A stretch of 64,000 bases of DNA. Origin: Rhizobiales bacterium IMCC20636. GTDB taxonomy: Bacteria > Pseudomonadota > Alphaproteobacteria > Rhizobiales > GCA-2746425. The DNA lies in NCBI GenBank assembly GCA_016865015.1, contig CP018226.1, positions 2,077,001-2,141,000 on the forward strand. Reading direction: 5' to 3'. Shown here one piece after another: positions 48,036 to 55,594 of the stretch (position 1 is the first letter of the stretch; every line of letters starts with the position of its first letter). A model generated the notes under the pieces. That model worked only from the letters and a program-made list of their open reading frames with translations. It made no database searches and had not been told where the DNA came from. The translations under genes and the position numbers were made by a program.

Positions 48036-49430
48036 TTGGATAAAAAGATACAGGTCTTTTTCACAAATTTGCCGTCATCGGTGCTCGCTTGCCGTGTGGA
48101 TCCAGTGCCCGAACGCAACCTTATCGACTGGTCGTCCCTGGAGGGCGTCCGCCCGGCGGCGTTATTTTGTCCACGCAGCATTGCAGACGTATCGGCAATC
48201 ATGACTGCAGCCAACTTAGCGGGCGTGGCCGTGGTTCCACAGGGCGGACTGACCGGGCTATGCGGTGGAGCGCGTCCTCAGGCGAGTGGAATTGCACTTT
48301 CGCTGGAGAAGATGGTTGGAATTGAAGAAATCGATACAGATTCTGCCACCATGACTGTGTTGGCTGGGACGCCGCTCGAGACAATTCAGCACGCTGCCGC
48401 AGACGCTGACATGTTTTTTGCGCTTGATCTTGGCGCTCGCGGATCCTGTGTCATCGGCGGAAATGTAGGGACCAATGCTGGCGGAAACAGAGTCATCCGC
48501 TATGGCATGACTCGCGATTTGGTGCTGGGAATCGAGGCTGTCCTTCCTGATGGGACAATTATCAACGCGCTGTCGAAACTGATAAAGAACAATACCGGGT
48601 ATGATGTGCGTCAGCTTTTCATTGGTTCGGAAGGCACGCTTGGTATTGTTACCCGTGTGGTACTCCGCCTGCATCCAGCACCTACTTGCACACATGCTGC
48701 AGTTTTTGGACTGTCCGACTATGAATCTGTTCTGAAATTTCTCGCCGGCGCCAGGCGACAACTCGGGCCAATGCTCTCTGCGTTCGAGGCAATGTGGTCA
48801 GATTATCTGGAGATTGCACTGGCCGTACCGGGGGTAAGAAACCCGTTACAATCGCGGCATGCCTTCACAGTTCTTGTCGAGTCACAGGGCACCGATGAGA
48901 AAATCGACGGTGAACGGTTTATGGGATTCTGCGAAACAATGTTCGAGACAGGGGTGATTGAGGATGCGGCAGTGTCCCAGAGTCTGGCCGATGTGCAATC
49001 CTTCTGGGGGCTCCGCGATGCCTGCTCGGAATTCAAGACCACGGTTGGTCCCCATTTCGCTTTTGACATAGGCCTTCCGACCGGCAAAATTGATGAATTT
49101 GCCAGACTCTGCCGCACCCGCATTGCTGATGCGCTGCCCGGTGGGAAATCAGTCTATTACGGCCACATCGCCGATGGAAATCTGCATTTGCTGGGGTGGC
49201 AACCTGGCGGCACGACAGATGAAATCACCGGCCATCTCCTTGATGAGGCTGTCTACGAAACTGTACGCGATTTTGGTGGGTCTGTTTCGGCCGAGCATGG
49301 GATCGGCCTGACCAAAAAGCGCTACCTCGCTCATTCGCGCTCGCCAGAAGAACTTGAGCTGATGAAAACGATCAAGCGAGCGATCGATCCCAATAATATT
49401 CTCAATCCTGGCAAGGTGATTGACCTATGA
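48036..49430 (+). CDS. FAD-binding 2-hydroxyacid dehydrogenase (GlcD/D-lactate dehydrogenase type)
   Basis: This flavoprotein of the PCMH/VAO family most likely oxidises a D-2-hydroxyacid. The FAD domain has VVPQGGLTGLCGGARP, GGNVGTNAGGNRVIRYG and GSEGTLGIVTRVVLRLHP. The C-terminal domain has YYGHIADGNLHL, the metal-linked His motif, and SVSAEHGIGLTKKRYL, ending at NNILNPGKV. TTG 48036 is the start, with GGGAGGGA upstream. Its stop overlaps the dctQ start by 4 bases. With the FMN enzyme on the other arm, the island could oxidise both enantiomers of one hydroxyacid. Confidence 0.92.
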   Translation: MDKKIQVFFTNLPSSVLACRVDPVPERNLIDWSSLEGVRPAALFCPRSIADVSAIMTAANLAGVAVVPQGGLTGLCGGARPQASGIALSLEKMVGIEEIDTDSATMTVLAGTPLETIQHAAADADMFFALDLGARGSCVIGGNVGTNAGGNRVIRYGMTRDLVLGIEAVLPDGTIINALSKLIKNNTGYDVRQLFIGSEGTLGIVTRVVLRLHPAPTCTHAAVFGLSDYESVLKFLAGARRQLGPMLSAFEAMWSDYLEIALAVPGVRNPLQSRHAFTVLVESQGTDEKIDGERFMGFCETMFETGVIEDAAVSQSLADVQSFWGLRDACSEFKTTVGPHFAFDIGLPTGKIDEFARLCRTRIADALPGGKSVYYGHIADGNLHLLGWQPGGTTDEITGHLLDEAVYETVRDFGGSVSAEHGIGLTKKRYLAHSRSPEELELMKTIKRAIDPNNILNPGKVIDL

Positions 49431-49966
49431 TCATCTTGAGGTTCATCGAAGCCAATTTTGAACGCGTTCTACTGGCGGTGATCCTGTTCGCCCTTGTTGC
49501 TATTCTCGCAGCTCAGGTGGTGTTTCGTTACGTCATTGGCTCGCCACTTGTCTGGTCCGAGGAACTGGCACGCTATCTGCTGGTCTGGTGCACCTTCATC
49601 GGTGTCAGCCTGGCTGTTCGAGAAGGCCGACATATCTCGGTGGATATCCTGCCTGTTCTTGTGGGGCCACGCGGGGTGTGGTTTTTCGGCGTACTCGCCT
49701 TGCTGGGATCAGCTGTCTTCTTTGCGCTGACCGTCTGGTACGCAGTTCCCCTGACGATGCGGATCGCCAAGATTGGCCAAGCATCGCCAGGTCTTGGAAT
49801 TCCAATGTGGACTGTCTATGCCGCCGTTCCAGTGGGGCTGAGCCTTGCCTTGCTGCGTTGCGGTCAAGTCTTGTGGAAGATCAGCCGAGGGGCTCCGTTG
49901 CCTGGTGCTGATGAGATCCTGGACAAAGCCGCCACGCTGACCAGCAAAGAGGCAGCTGCAAAATGA
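49427..49966 (+). CDS. TRAP transporter small permease subunit (DctQ family)
   Basis: This is a 179-residue membrane protein with four hydrophobic segments. Segment 2 is followed by the family pattern VWSEELARYLLVWCTFIGVSLAVREGRHI. That pattern, quoted here in two parts, is EELARYLLVWCTFIG and SLAVREGRHI. It overlaps the dehydrogenase gene upstream and the dctM gene downstream by 4 bases each, so all three are coupled. It stabilises the large subunit. Confidence 0.94.
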   Translation: MIILRFIEANFERVLLAVILFALVAILAAQVVFRYVIGSPLVWSEELARYLLVWCTFIGVSLAVREGRHISVDILPVLVGPRGVWFFGVLALLGSAVFFALTVWYAVPLTMRIAKIGQASPGLGIPMWTVYAAVPVGLSLALLRCGQVLWKISRGAPLPGADEILDKAATLTSKEAAAK

Positions 49967-51243
49967 TGGTTCCCTTCTACGCCCTCCTGTTCTTCCTCAT
50001 GCTTTTGTTTCTAAGCATACCAGTCGCATTCTCACTGGGGTTTGCAGCATTCCTTCCCGGTTGGGTCGGTGCGCCGACAAATGCAGGGCAGGTCATCCGG
50101 TCGATTGTCACCGCGCTCGACAGTTTTCCTCTTCTTGCGGTTCCGCTCTTTATTCTCGCGGGCGAAATCATGACGCAAGGCGGGCTCGCCAAGCGGTTGT
50201 TTTTGCTGGCAGATGCAGTGTTCGGCAGATTCCATGGTGGCCTTGCCATGTCATCAGTGGCGGCATGCATGCTGTTTGGTGCCATTTCGGGGAGCTCCCC
50301 AGCAACTGTTGCCGCAATCGGCACTATGGCTGTGCCACTTCTTACGGCGCGGGGGTATGATCTCAGATTTTCAACCGCATTAATTGCGGCAGCCGGGACT
50401 CTCGGTGTCATTGTTCCTCCCTCCATTCCAATGATCATTTATGGCATGGCTGCACAGGTCAGCGTCTCAGCGCTCTTCATCGGCGGTATTCTTCCTGCAA
50501 TGGTCATCGGGACCCTGTTGATGCTTTATGCAAACGCATATGGTCGACGGAACACTCACCGCATTAGTTCCGATGCTGGTAATGTTGATGTGGCGGCCGT
50601 TTTCCGACAGGCAATCTGGGCACTCCTCGCGCCGGTTTTCGTTCTCGGAGGAATTTATTCGGGCGCATTCACCCCCACCGAGGCTGCAGCCGTTGCCTGC
50701 GTCTACGGAGCTTTCGTGGCGATCGTGATCTTCCGAGAATTGTCCATTATGGACATGGGAAAAGTATTCACCAATACTGCGCTCACCATTGCGCCGATCC
50801 TCATCATTGCCGGGACAGGTGCCGCATTGGGGCGTGTTTTGACCATATTGCAGGTTCCTGCCGCTATCGGCGAATTTGTCGGAGGCACCATCGACGAGAG
50901 ACTGACCCTGCTCCTGCTGATAAATGTGGTTCTTCTGGGCGTTGGGATGGTGATGGAGACCTTGTCGGCGATTATCGTCCTGACGCCAATTTTCCTGCCC
51001 CTTATTGCCCCATACGGAGTTGATCCGGTGCATTTTGGCATGATCATGGTGGTCAACCTGGCCATCGGCTTCGTGACGCCGCCTGTTGGGGTGAATATTT
51101 ACGTCGCAAGCGGCATCACCAAACTCCCCGTACTTCAGATTTGCCGAGGACTCATTGTGCCCCTCATGCTTCTGATCCTCGGACTTCTCGTGATCACTTA
51201 TTGGCCCGGCCTTACGCTTTGGCTGCCTGGGCTTGCTCGGTAG
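49963..51243 (+). CDS. TRAP transporter large permease subunit (DctM family)
   Basis: This is the transport channel, 426 residues and about 12 membrane segments. FILAGEIMTQGGLAKRLF, FGAISGSSPATVAAIGTM, GTLGVIVPPSIPMIIYG, GAFTPTEAAAVACVYG and AIGFVTPPVGVNIYVASGI are the standard DctM motifs. It couples ligand import to an ion gradient. The start overlaps dctQ by 4 bases; dctP follows after 37 bases. Confidence 0.96.
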   Translation: MMVPFYALLFFLMLLFLSIPVAFSLGFAAFLPGWVGAPTNAGQVIRSIVTALDSFPLLAVPLFILAGEIMTQGGLAKRLFLLADAVFGRFHGGLAMSSVAACMLFGAISGSSPATVAAIGTMAVPLLTARGYDLRFSTALIAAAGTLGVIVPPSIPMIIYGMAAQVSVSALFIGGILPAMVIGTLLMLYANAYGRRNTHRISSDAGNVDVAAVFRQAIWALLAPVFVLGGIYSGAFTPTEAAAVACVYGAFVAIVIFRELSIMDMGKVFTNTALTIAPILIIAGTGAALGRVLTILQVPAAIGEFVGGTIDERLTLLLLINVVLLGVGMVMETLSAIIVLTPIFLPLIAPYGVDPVHFGMIMVVNLAIGFVTPPVGVNIYVASGITKLPVLQICRGLIVPLMLLILGLLVITYWPGLTLWLPGLAR

Positions 51244-51280
51244 AACGACCATACCAACCAACCTAAAAGGAAGAGAGAAA

Positions 51281-52297
51281 ATGAAAATGAAATTCAAGAC
51301 AATCGCCTTGAGTGCCCTGATGGCAAGCAGCATGGCGTTTCAGGCAAATGCTGCGGATTATACGATGATTCTCGCGCATACATTGAACGATAAAGCTCAT
51401 CCGCTCTATCAGGCATTCTCAATGATCGAGACAGAAATCGAAGCCAACAGCAATGGACGCATCGACGTTCAGCACCAACCTGGCGCCGCCCTTGGGGGGG
51501 ACCGTGAATTGATGGAATCCCTGATGCTGGGCGACATCCAATTCGTTCCGGTCTCCACTTCGGGTGCCGTGCAATTCGTACCGGAATTCGCAGTTTTCGA
51601 AATTCCTTACGTGTTTCCTTCAGATACAAAACAGTTGCGGGCCGTTCTGAACGATTCTGAATACACCAAGGCACTTGAAGACACTTTGGCAAGCAAAGGT
51701 CTCACATTCGGAAAGTTCTACAATGGCGGGTTCCGTCAGTTGACAACATCGAGCGTTCCAGTGCGCACGCCGGATGATATCTCTTCAAACAATCTGCGCA
51801 TCCGCGTCATTGAAAATCCTTATCCCGTTGCCATCTGGAAAGCCATCGGCGCAGCGCCAACACCAATTGCATTCCCGGAACTCTACGGAGCCCTGCAGCA
51901 GGGTGTTGTCGACGGGCAGGAAAACCCGTTTGGACATATTCTCTCGCAACGTTTCTACGAAGTTCAGTCCTACCTTTCCACGACAAGCCACATCCTGCTG
52001 GCCAACGTCAATCTGATCAACAAGGAATGGTATGACAGCTTGCCTGATGATCTGCAGACGGTTGTGGATGATGCACTGGCATCTGCTGAAGAATTTCAGT
52101 GGAACTTGCAAGACAGCATGGCTGCCGAGCAGCGCGCTCAGATCGAAGAGCACATGGAAATCATCGATCTGACTGCCGAAGAAATCGCTCTTTTCCAGGA
52201 AAAAACCGTTCCGATTCAGGCCATGGTGCGCGAAAATATCGGTGACGAAATGGTGGATTCACTGTTGAGCGCAATCAAATCGAAGACCGGTTCCTGA
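51281..52297 (+). CDS. TRAP transporter substrate-binding protein (DctP family)
   Basis: This is the periplasmic receptor of the island TRAP system, 338 residues. A signal peptide at 1-21 ends FQANAADY. GRIDVQHQPGAALGGDRELMES and RIRVIENPYPVAIWKAIGA carry the carboxylate-clamping arginine expected in DctP receptors; GALQQGVVDGQENPFGHI is the signature segment. The ligand should be a carboxylate, fitting the two hydroxyacid dehydrogenases encoded alongside. The ATG has AAAGGAAGAG upstream and is chosen over an earlier in-frame start inside dctM. A hairpin follows 33 bases after the stop. Confidence 0.95.
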   Translation: MKMKFKTIALSALMASSMAFQANAADYTMILAHTLNDKAHPLYQAFSMIETEIEANSNGRIDVQHQPGAALGGDRELMESLMLGDIQFVPVSTSGAVQFVPEFAVFEIPYVFPSDTKQLRAVLNDSEYTKALEDTLASKGLTFGKFYNGGFRQLTTSSVPVRTPDDISSNNLRIRVIENPYPVAIWKAIGAAPTPIAFPELYGALQQGVVDGQENPFGHILSQRFYEVQSYLSTTSHILLANVNLINKEWYDSLPDDLQTVVDDALASAEEFQWNLQDSMAAEQRAQIEEHMEIIDLTAEEIALFQEKTVPIQAMVRENIGDEMVDSLLSAIKSKTGS

Positions 52298-52329
52298 TCC
52301 TCATTTAATCTTGATCTATTGAACAATTG

Positions 52330-52361
52330 TCGCCACCGTCCTTGAATCAGGCCGGTGGCGA
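52330..52361 (+). terminator. Terminator-like hairpin after dctP
   Basis: TCGCCACCG and CGGTGGCGA pair over 9 bases with a 14-base loop and are followed by TTGCATTTG. It ends the island's plus-strand operon. Confidence 0.6.
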
Positions 52362-52830
52362 TTGCATTTGTTCAGCCTGTATTTTGGCCAGCAAATCAAG
52401 CTCTTATCAAACGTGAGACGGTCTCGAATTCAGGACAGGAATATATGCTCCTCCGCACAAGATTCCACCGAATACCTTTGACACCTGTTTGTGATCTTCC
52501 AATAGGTTGTCCCTTCGGTCTGGATCGATGAGATTAGAGGCACCAGATTTCAATGCTTCTTGGATGGATCGGATGGGTAACCATATGAATGCAGTTATGT
52601 TTCCCTTGCCACGAGCCGATATGGCGCAGTTCATGCTTGCGACCGGGAGTTCAAATTATCATTGGGCGCTATCGTTTTGACCATTTCCAAATATGGGGCA
52701 AATCTAGTCCAATCAGGCGTCGGAAACACAGGCCGCATCGGTTTGGAAACTACCAGTAAGGGATTCAACTTTAGTGATCTGTCTTGTGATCAGTTTGGAA
52801 CCAAGTAATTGAAATTGTTGAACTTCTGAA
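52362..52830. other. Gene-poor end of the island
   Basis: There is no recognisable coding sequence between the dctP terminator and the tRNA-Gln copy. A minus-strand frame at 52407-52634 (75 codons) has no ribosome site or family likeness. This is one of the two places where a lost integrase could have been. Confidence 0.45.
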
Positions 52831-52877
52831 GGACTCTGACTCCGTCAGTCCTGGTTTGAATCCAAGTTCCCCAACCA
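52831..52877 (+). repeat. Degenerate copy of the tRNA-Gln 3' end (putative attachment site)
   Basis: Forty-seven bases match 44804-44850 with three differences, all C-to-T or G-to-A changes. The copy starts inside the anticodon arm and runs through the CCA, the usual span of an integrase-made duplication at a tRNA. It is not a functional tRNA: the 5' half is missing. The flanks after it are unrelated apart from a short TTTTTCAA. Confidence 0.85.
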
Positions 52878-53131
52878 TAAATTTTTCAATGACTTATATA
52901 GCATGACCAGCGCGGTACAGAGCGACTATGGGTTCGCTGGGTTGAATATCCATGTCAGCGGTCCTCTTTTCGGGTCGGACGTCATGCTTTTTGTTGTGCA
53001 AACTATGATGGCGGAACCATTCGGCTAAGAGACCGGATGGATTCAATAGCGGTCAAAATTTGCATGATTATTCCACTTGGTGGGCCAGGGAACGGAACGC
53101 ACCGCCGGCCGCAACCGCGGACCTCAAAAGG

Positions 53132-53332
53132 CTAGAATGCCGGGCCTGGTTTGGCGCCAAGCCATTTGAAAGCGATCGCTGCCGGGCAAAATCCGGTGAA
53201 GGCAGACTGGATCTGGTTGACGCCGACGAAAACTGTAAGCCAGACGAAATGGGGCGAGACCCAATAGGTCAGCACCAGTGACAAAAGCACCATGAAGCCT
53301 GCGAAGGCCATTACAATACGACCAAGTGACAT
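53132..53332 (-). CDS. Small membrane protein, DUF2892 (YgaP-like)
   Basis: This protein of 66 residues has two hydrophobic segments (about 5-25 and 29-50). The ending FVGVNQIQSAFTGFCPAAIAFKWLG is diagnostic, quoted in part as NQIQSAFTGFCP. DUF2892 proteins often accompany sulfide-oxidising and rhodanese genes. ATG 53332 has AAAGGA upstream; the longer form from 53347 does not. It lies 77 bases after sqr on the same strand, so probably in one operon. The 253 bases before it (52878-53131) hold no recognisable gene. Confidence 0.82.
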   Translation of the reverse strand: MSLGRIVMAFAGFMVLLSLVLTYWVSPHFVWLTVFVGVNQIQSAFTGFCPAAIAFKWLGAKPGPAF

Positions 53333-53409
53333 GTGTTTTCCTTTCATGCGATCACGTGTGGGTAACGGGCATTGTGGTTCGTCTCGTCGTCCGGAAGAGT
53401 GCTGCGCAC

Positions 53410-54702
53410 TCAGTCCTTCGTATCGAGTTTGACCTGTTTCAGCTTCTCAATTCCCAGAGCCTGCATCGCGAGCCGTTCATAGAAGGGTTCGGATTTTCCG
53501 CTGCGGATCTTGTGCAGGAAGTATTTCTCAAAAGCGATCTTGGCCAGATGCACCCATTTTCCAGAGGATGACCAGTTCACATTGCGCGGCGGAATTTGCG
53601 GCTGGGCCACAAAGGCGATGCCGCTGTCGCCGAAATCCGCAAGGCAAACGGCGTTCCAGGTGGCGATCGCATCCGGGGCCAGTCCCTTGGTCAGCCGATC
53701 TATGTTGTGCACGGTTGCCGTGACCATGGACTCGATCATGAATCCGGTTTTTGGAACGCCCACCGGCACTGGCGTTTTGCCCACTGGCGGGATCGCGACG
53801 CAGACGCCGACGGAAAACACTTCCCGATAGGCAGGATTGCGCTGGTATTTGTCGGCCAGAACAAAGCCGCGGGGATTGGTCAGTCCTTCTAGGCCCTGCA
53901 GCGCTTCGATGCCGCGAAAGGCGGGTAACATCATGGTGAAGACCTGTGGCACTTCATGTTCTTTCAGAACCGAGCCATCCTCGGCCATTTCCGAAACCAT
54001 AATTTTGTCTTTTTCCACCTTGTCCAGCCGGGCGTTGCAAATCCACTTGATGTGGTGCTGCCGCATTTCGCCTTCCAAGAGCCCTTTGGTGTCGCCGACA
54101 CCGTCCAGTCCCAGATGTCCGACATAGGGTTCTGATGTGATAAAGGTCATCGGGACCTGATCGCGCACTTTCGCATCCCGCAACGCCTTGTCGAGAATGA
54201 AGGCGAATTCGTAAGCCGGTCCAAAGCAGGAGGCACCCTGTACCGCTCCAATCACCACAGGGCCGGGATTTGCGATCAACGCGTCCACTGCCAGTTTCGC
54301 CTGCAGCGCGTGATCGACATGACAGATTGACTGGGTATGAGCGCCGGGGCCAAAGCCTTCAATCTCGTCAAAGGCAAGCTCGGGGCCGGTGGCGATCACC
54401 AGATAATCATAGCTGACCGATTCGCCGTCATTCAATTCGATGCGGCGTTCAGCCGGGTGCACCCGCTTGGCACCCTGCGGGTGCAATGCAATGTCGTTTT
54501 TGGCAAAGACGGTTTCCAGATCAACCTCAATGGATTCTCTGTCGCGCCATCCCACGCCAACCCACGGATTTGACGGCACGAAATGGAAACGGTTGCCCAA
54601 TGTGACGACCGAGACCGAATGATCCGCTCCAAGCGTCTCACGCAATTCATAGGCGGCGATTGTGCCGCCAAGTCCTGCGCCGAGGACCACAATATGTGCC
54701 AT
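53410..54702 (-). CDS. sqr: Sulfide:quinone oxidoreductase
   Basis: This membrane-associated FAD enzyme oxidises sulfide to sulfane sulfur and feeds electrons to quinone. The FAD-binding GAGLGG is at 8-13. The three redox cysteines are at C127 (SICHVD), C159 (GASCFGPAYE) and C353 (WNAVCLADFGD), matching the spacing of characterised SQRs. PSNPWVGVGW and PKTGFMIESMVTATVHNI are other family segments, and the amphipathic C-terminus (WVHLAKIAFEKYF) fits membrane binding. The 430-residue length is normal. ATG 54702 has AAGGAG 7 bases upstream. It is upstream of the DUF2892 gene. Confidence 0.94.
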   Translation of the reverse strand: MAHIVVLGAGLGGTIAAYELRETLGADHSVSVVTLGNRFHFVPSNPWVGVGWRDRESIEVDLETVFAKNDIALHPQGAKRVHPAERRIELNDGESVSYDYLVIATGPELAFDEIEGFGPGAHTQSICHVDHALQAKLAVDALIANPGPVVIGAVQGASCFGPAYEFAFILDKALRDAKVRDQVPMTFITSEPYVGHLGLDGVGDTKGLLEGEMRQHHIKWICNARLDKVEKDKIMVSEMAEDGSVLKEHEVPQVFTMMLPAFRGIEALQGLEGLTNPRGFVLADKYQRNPAYREVFSVGVCVAIPPVGKTPVPVGVPKTGFMIESMVTATVHNIDRLTKGLAPDAIATWNAVCLADFGDSGIAFVAQPQIPPRNVNWSSSGKWVHLAKIAFEKYFLHKIRSGKSEPFYERLAMQALGIEKLKQVKLDTKD

Positions 54703-54905
54703 CTCTATCTCCTTCAAAATGCCGGACCGGGATCATCCGAACCCGACTCGTAACGCCGCACCAATGCAGCAGGTTGAGAAGAAATTACCAAATTCAGCAA
54801 GAGAGTCGTTGATGTGGATCAATATCGTTTATGAGCATTTGAACGTTGTATAGTCCCTATAGCTGCAAACGGGCGCGCACTTGTGGGCTAAACCAGTTTG
54901 CGCCG

Positions 54906-55583
54906 TCAATGCTCGAGTTCCATCAGGATCGGGCGGTGATCTGAGGGCCCCCGCTTCAGGGATTTTCCGCTTACCTTCCGCAAGTCACGAGCCAGGCATC
55001 TGTCGAGGCGAAAAGGGACGATTCTTTGGGCATGATGTGTTGATCCGCGCGGTCCAATATCGCGGAAACCGGGCAGAACAATCGGGCCGACAGCATTGAA
55101 ATCACCGATTATGGCGGTCGGGCCATCCGTTGAGTGTGCAATCGTTCGAAGTTGGCGACGATTCAGAAACTGCCCGTGCGACAAGTGAACATTCGCAATT
55201 GTCACGCCATCAACCTCAAGAATTTGGGAGAAGCGGGTAGGCACGCGCCCTGGCATTTTTGATGCGGGTAACTTCAACGCGCGCGATTCCCAAAGCGTTG
55301 TCGAGCCCCATACTGCAAGACCATGACGCTTTCCTGGCCATGATTGGGCATGGTATTTTCCCCCGACCAGAGAGGGTAGCATACTGATTTCCTCGGTCAC
55401 TTCCTGCATCAGAAAAAGATCGGGTCGCTCATCCTCGATGATCCCTGCAATGTCCTGAACAAGCGCTCCTGATCGATGCAAGAGGTTCCAGCTGATCACC
55501 TTGAGAAGCTGTCGAGGGGGCGTGTCGCTATCAGTCTTATCGGTCTGGTGCATTGCAACAGTATCTTTGGGTGAACTCTGCAT
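54906..55583 (-). CDS. Endonuclease/exonuclease/phosphatase-family protein
   Basis: This metal-dependent phosphodiesterase-fold protein has about 225 residues. VISWNLLHRSG, DLFLMQEVTEE with the metal Glu, VHLSHGQFLNRRQL, GDFNAVGP and PSDHRPI are the EEP motifs in order. The natural substrate may be a nucleic acid or a phospholipid headgroup. The second ATG (55583) lies 6 bases after AGGA and is preferred to 55589. It begins 11 bases after the stop of the cardiolipin synthase-like gene, a pairing seen in many bacteria, which points to membrane lipid work. Confidence 0.88.
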   Translation of the reverse strand: MQSSPKDTVAMHQTDKTDSDTPPRQLLKVISWNLLHRSGALVQDIAGIIEDERPDLFLMQEVTEEISMLPSLVGGKYHAQSWPGKRHGLAVWGSTTLWESRALKLPASKMPGRVPTRFSQILEVDGVTIANVHLSHGQFLNRRQLRTIAHSTDGPTAIIGDFNAVGPIVLPGFRDIGPRGSTHHAQRIVPFRLDRCLARDLRKVSGKSLKRGPSDHRPILMELEH

Positions 55584-55594
55584 CGGCATTCCTG

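Larger units (their letters stand above)
44804..52877. mobile_element. Putative genomic island in tRNA-Gln, about 8 kb, without integrase
   Basis: The left boundary is the 3' 47 bases of the intact tRNA-Gln (44804-44850). The right boundary is a 47-base copy with 44 matches (52831-52877). Between them are three minus-strand genes (FMN hydroxyacid dehydrogenase, GntR regulator, DapA-family) and four plus-strand genes (FAD dehydrogenase, DctQ, DctM, DctP), divergent from a shared operator region. No integrase is visible; the 236 bases after the tRNA and the roughly 470 bases before the right copy hold no clear gene. The three mismatches at the right copy suggest an old, now fixed insertion. Confidence 0.65.

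Noticed and set aside
52407-52634. 75-codon minus-strand frame near the right end of the island, considered as transposase or integrase relic
   Set aside because: No catalytic motif, no ribosome site and no terminal repeats. It cannot be supported.
52831-52877. A second functional tRNA-Gln gene
   Set aside because: Only the 3' part is present. The 5' acceptor strand and D-arm are missing and the T-arm carries substitutions.
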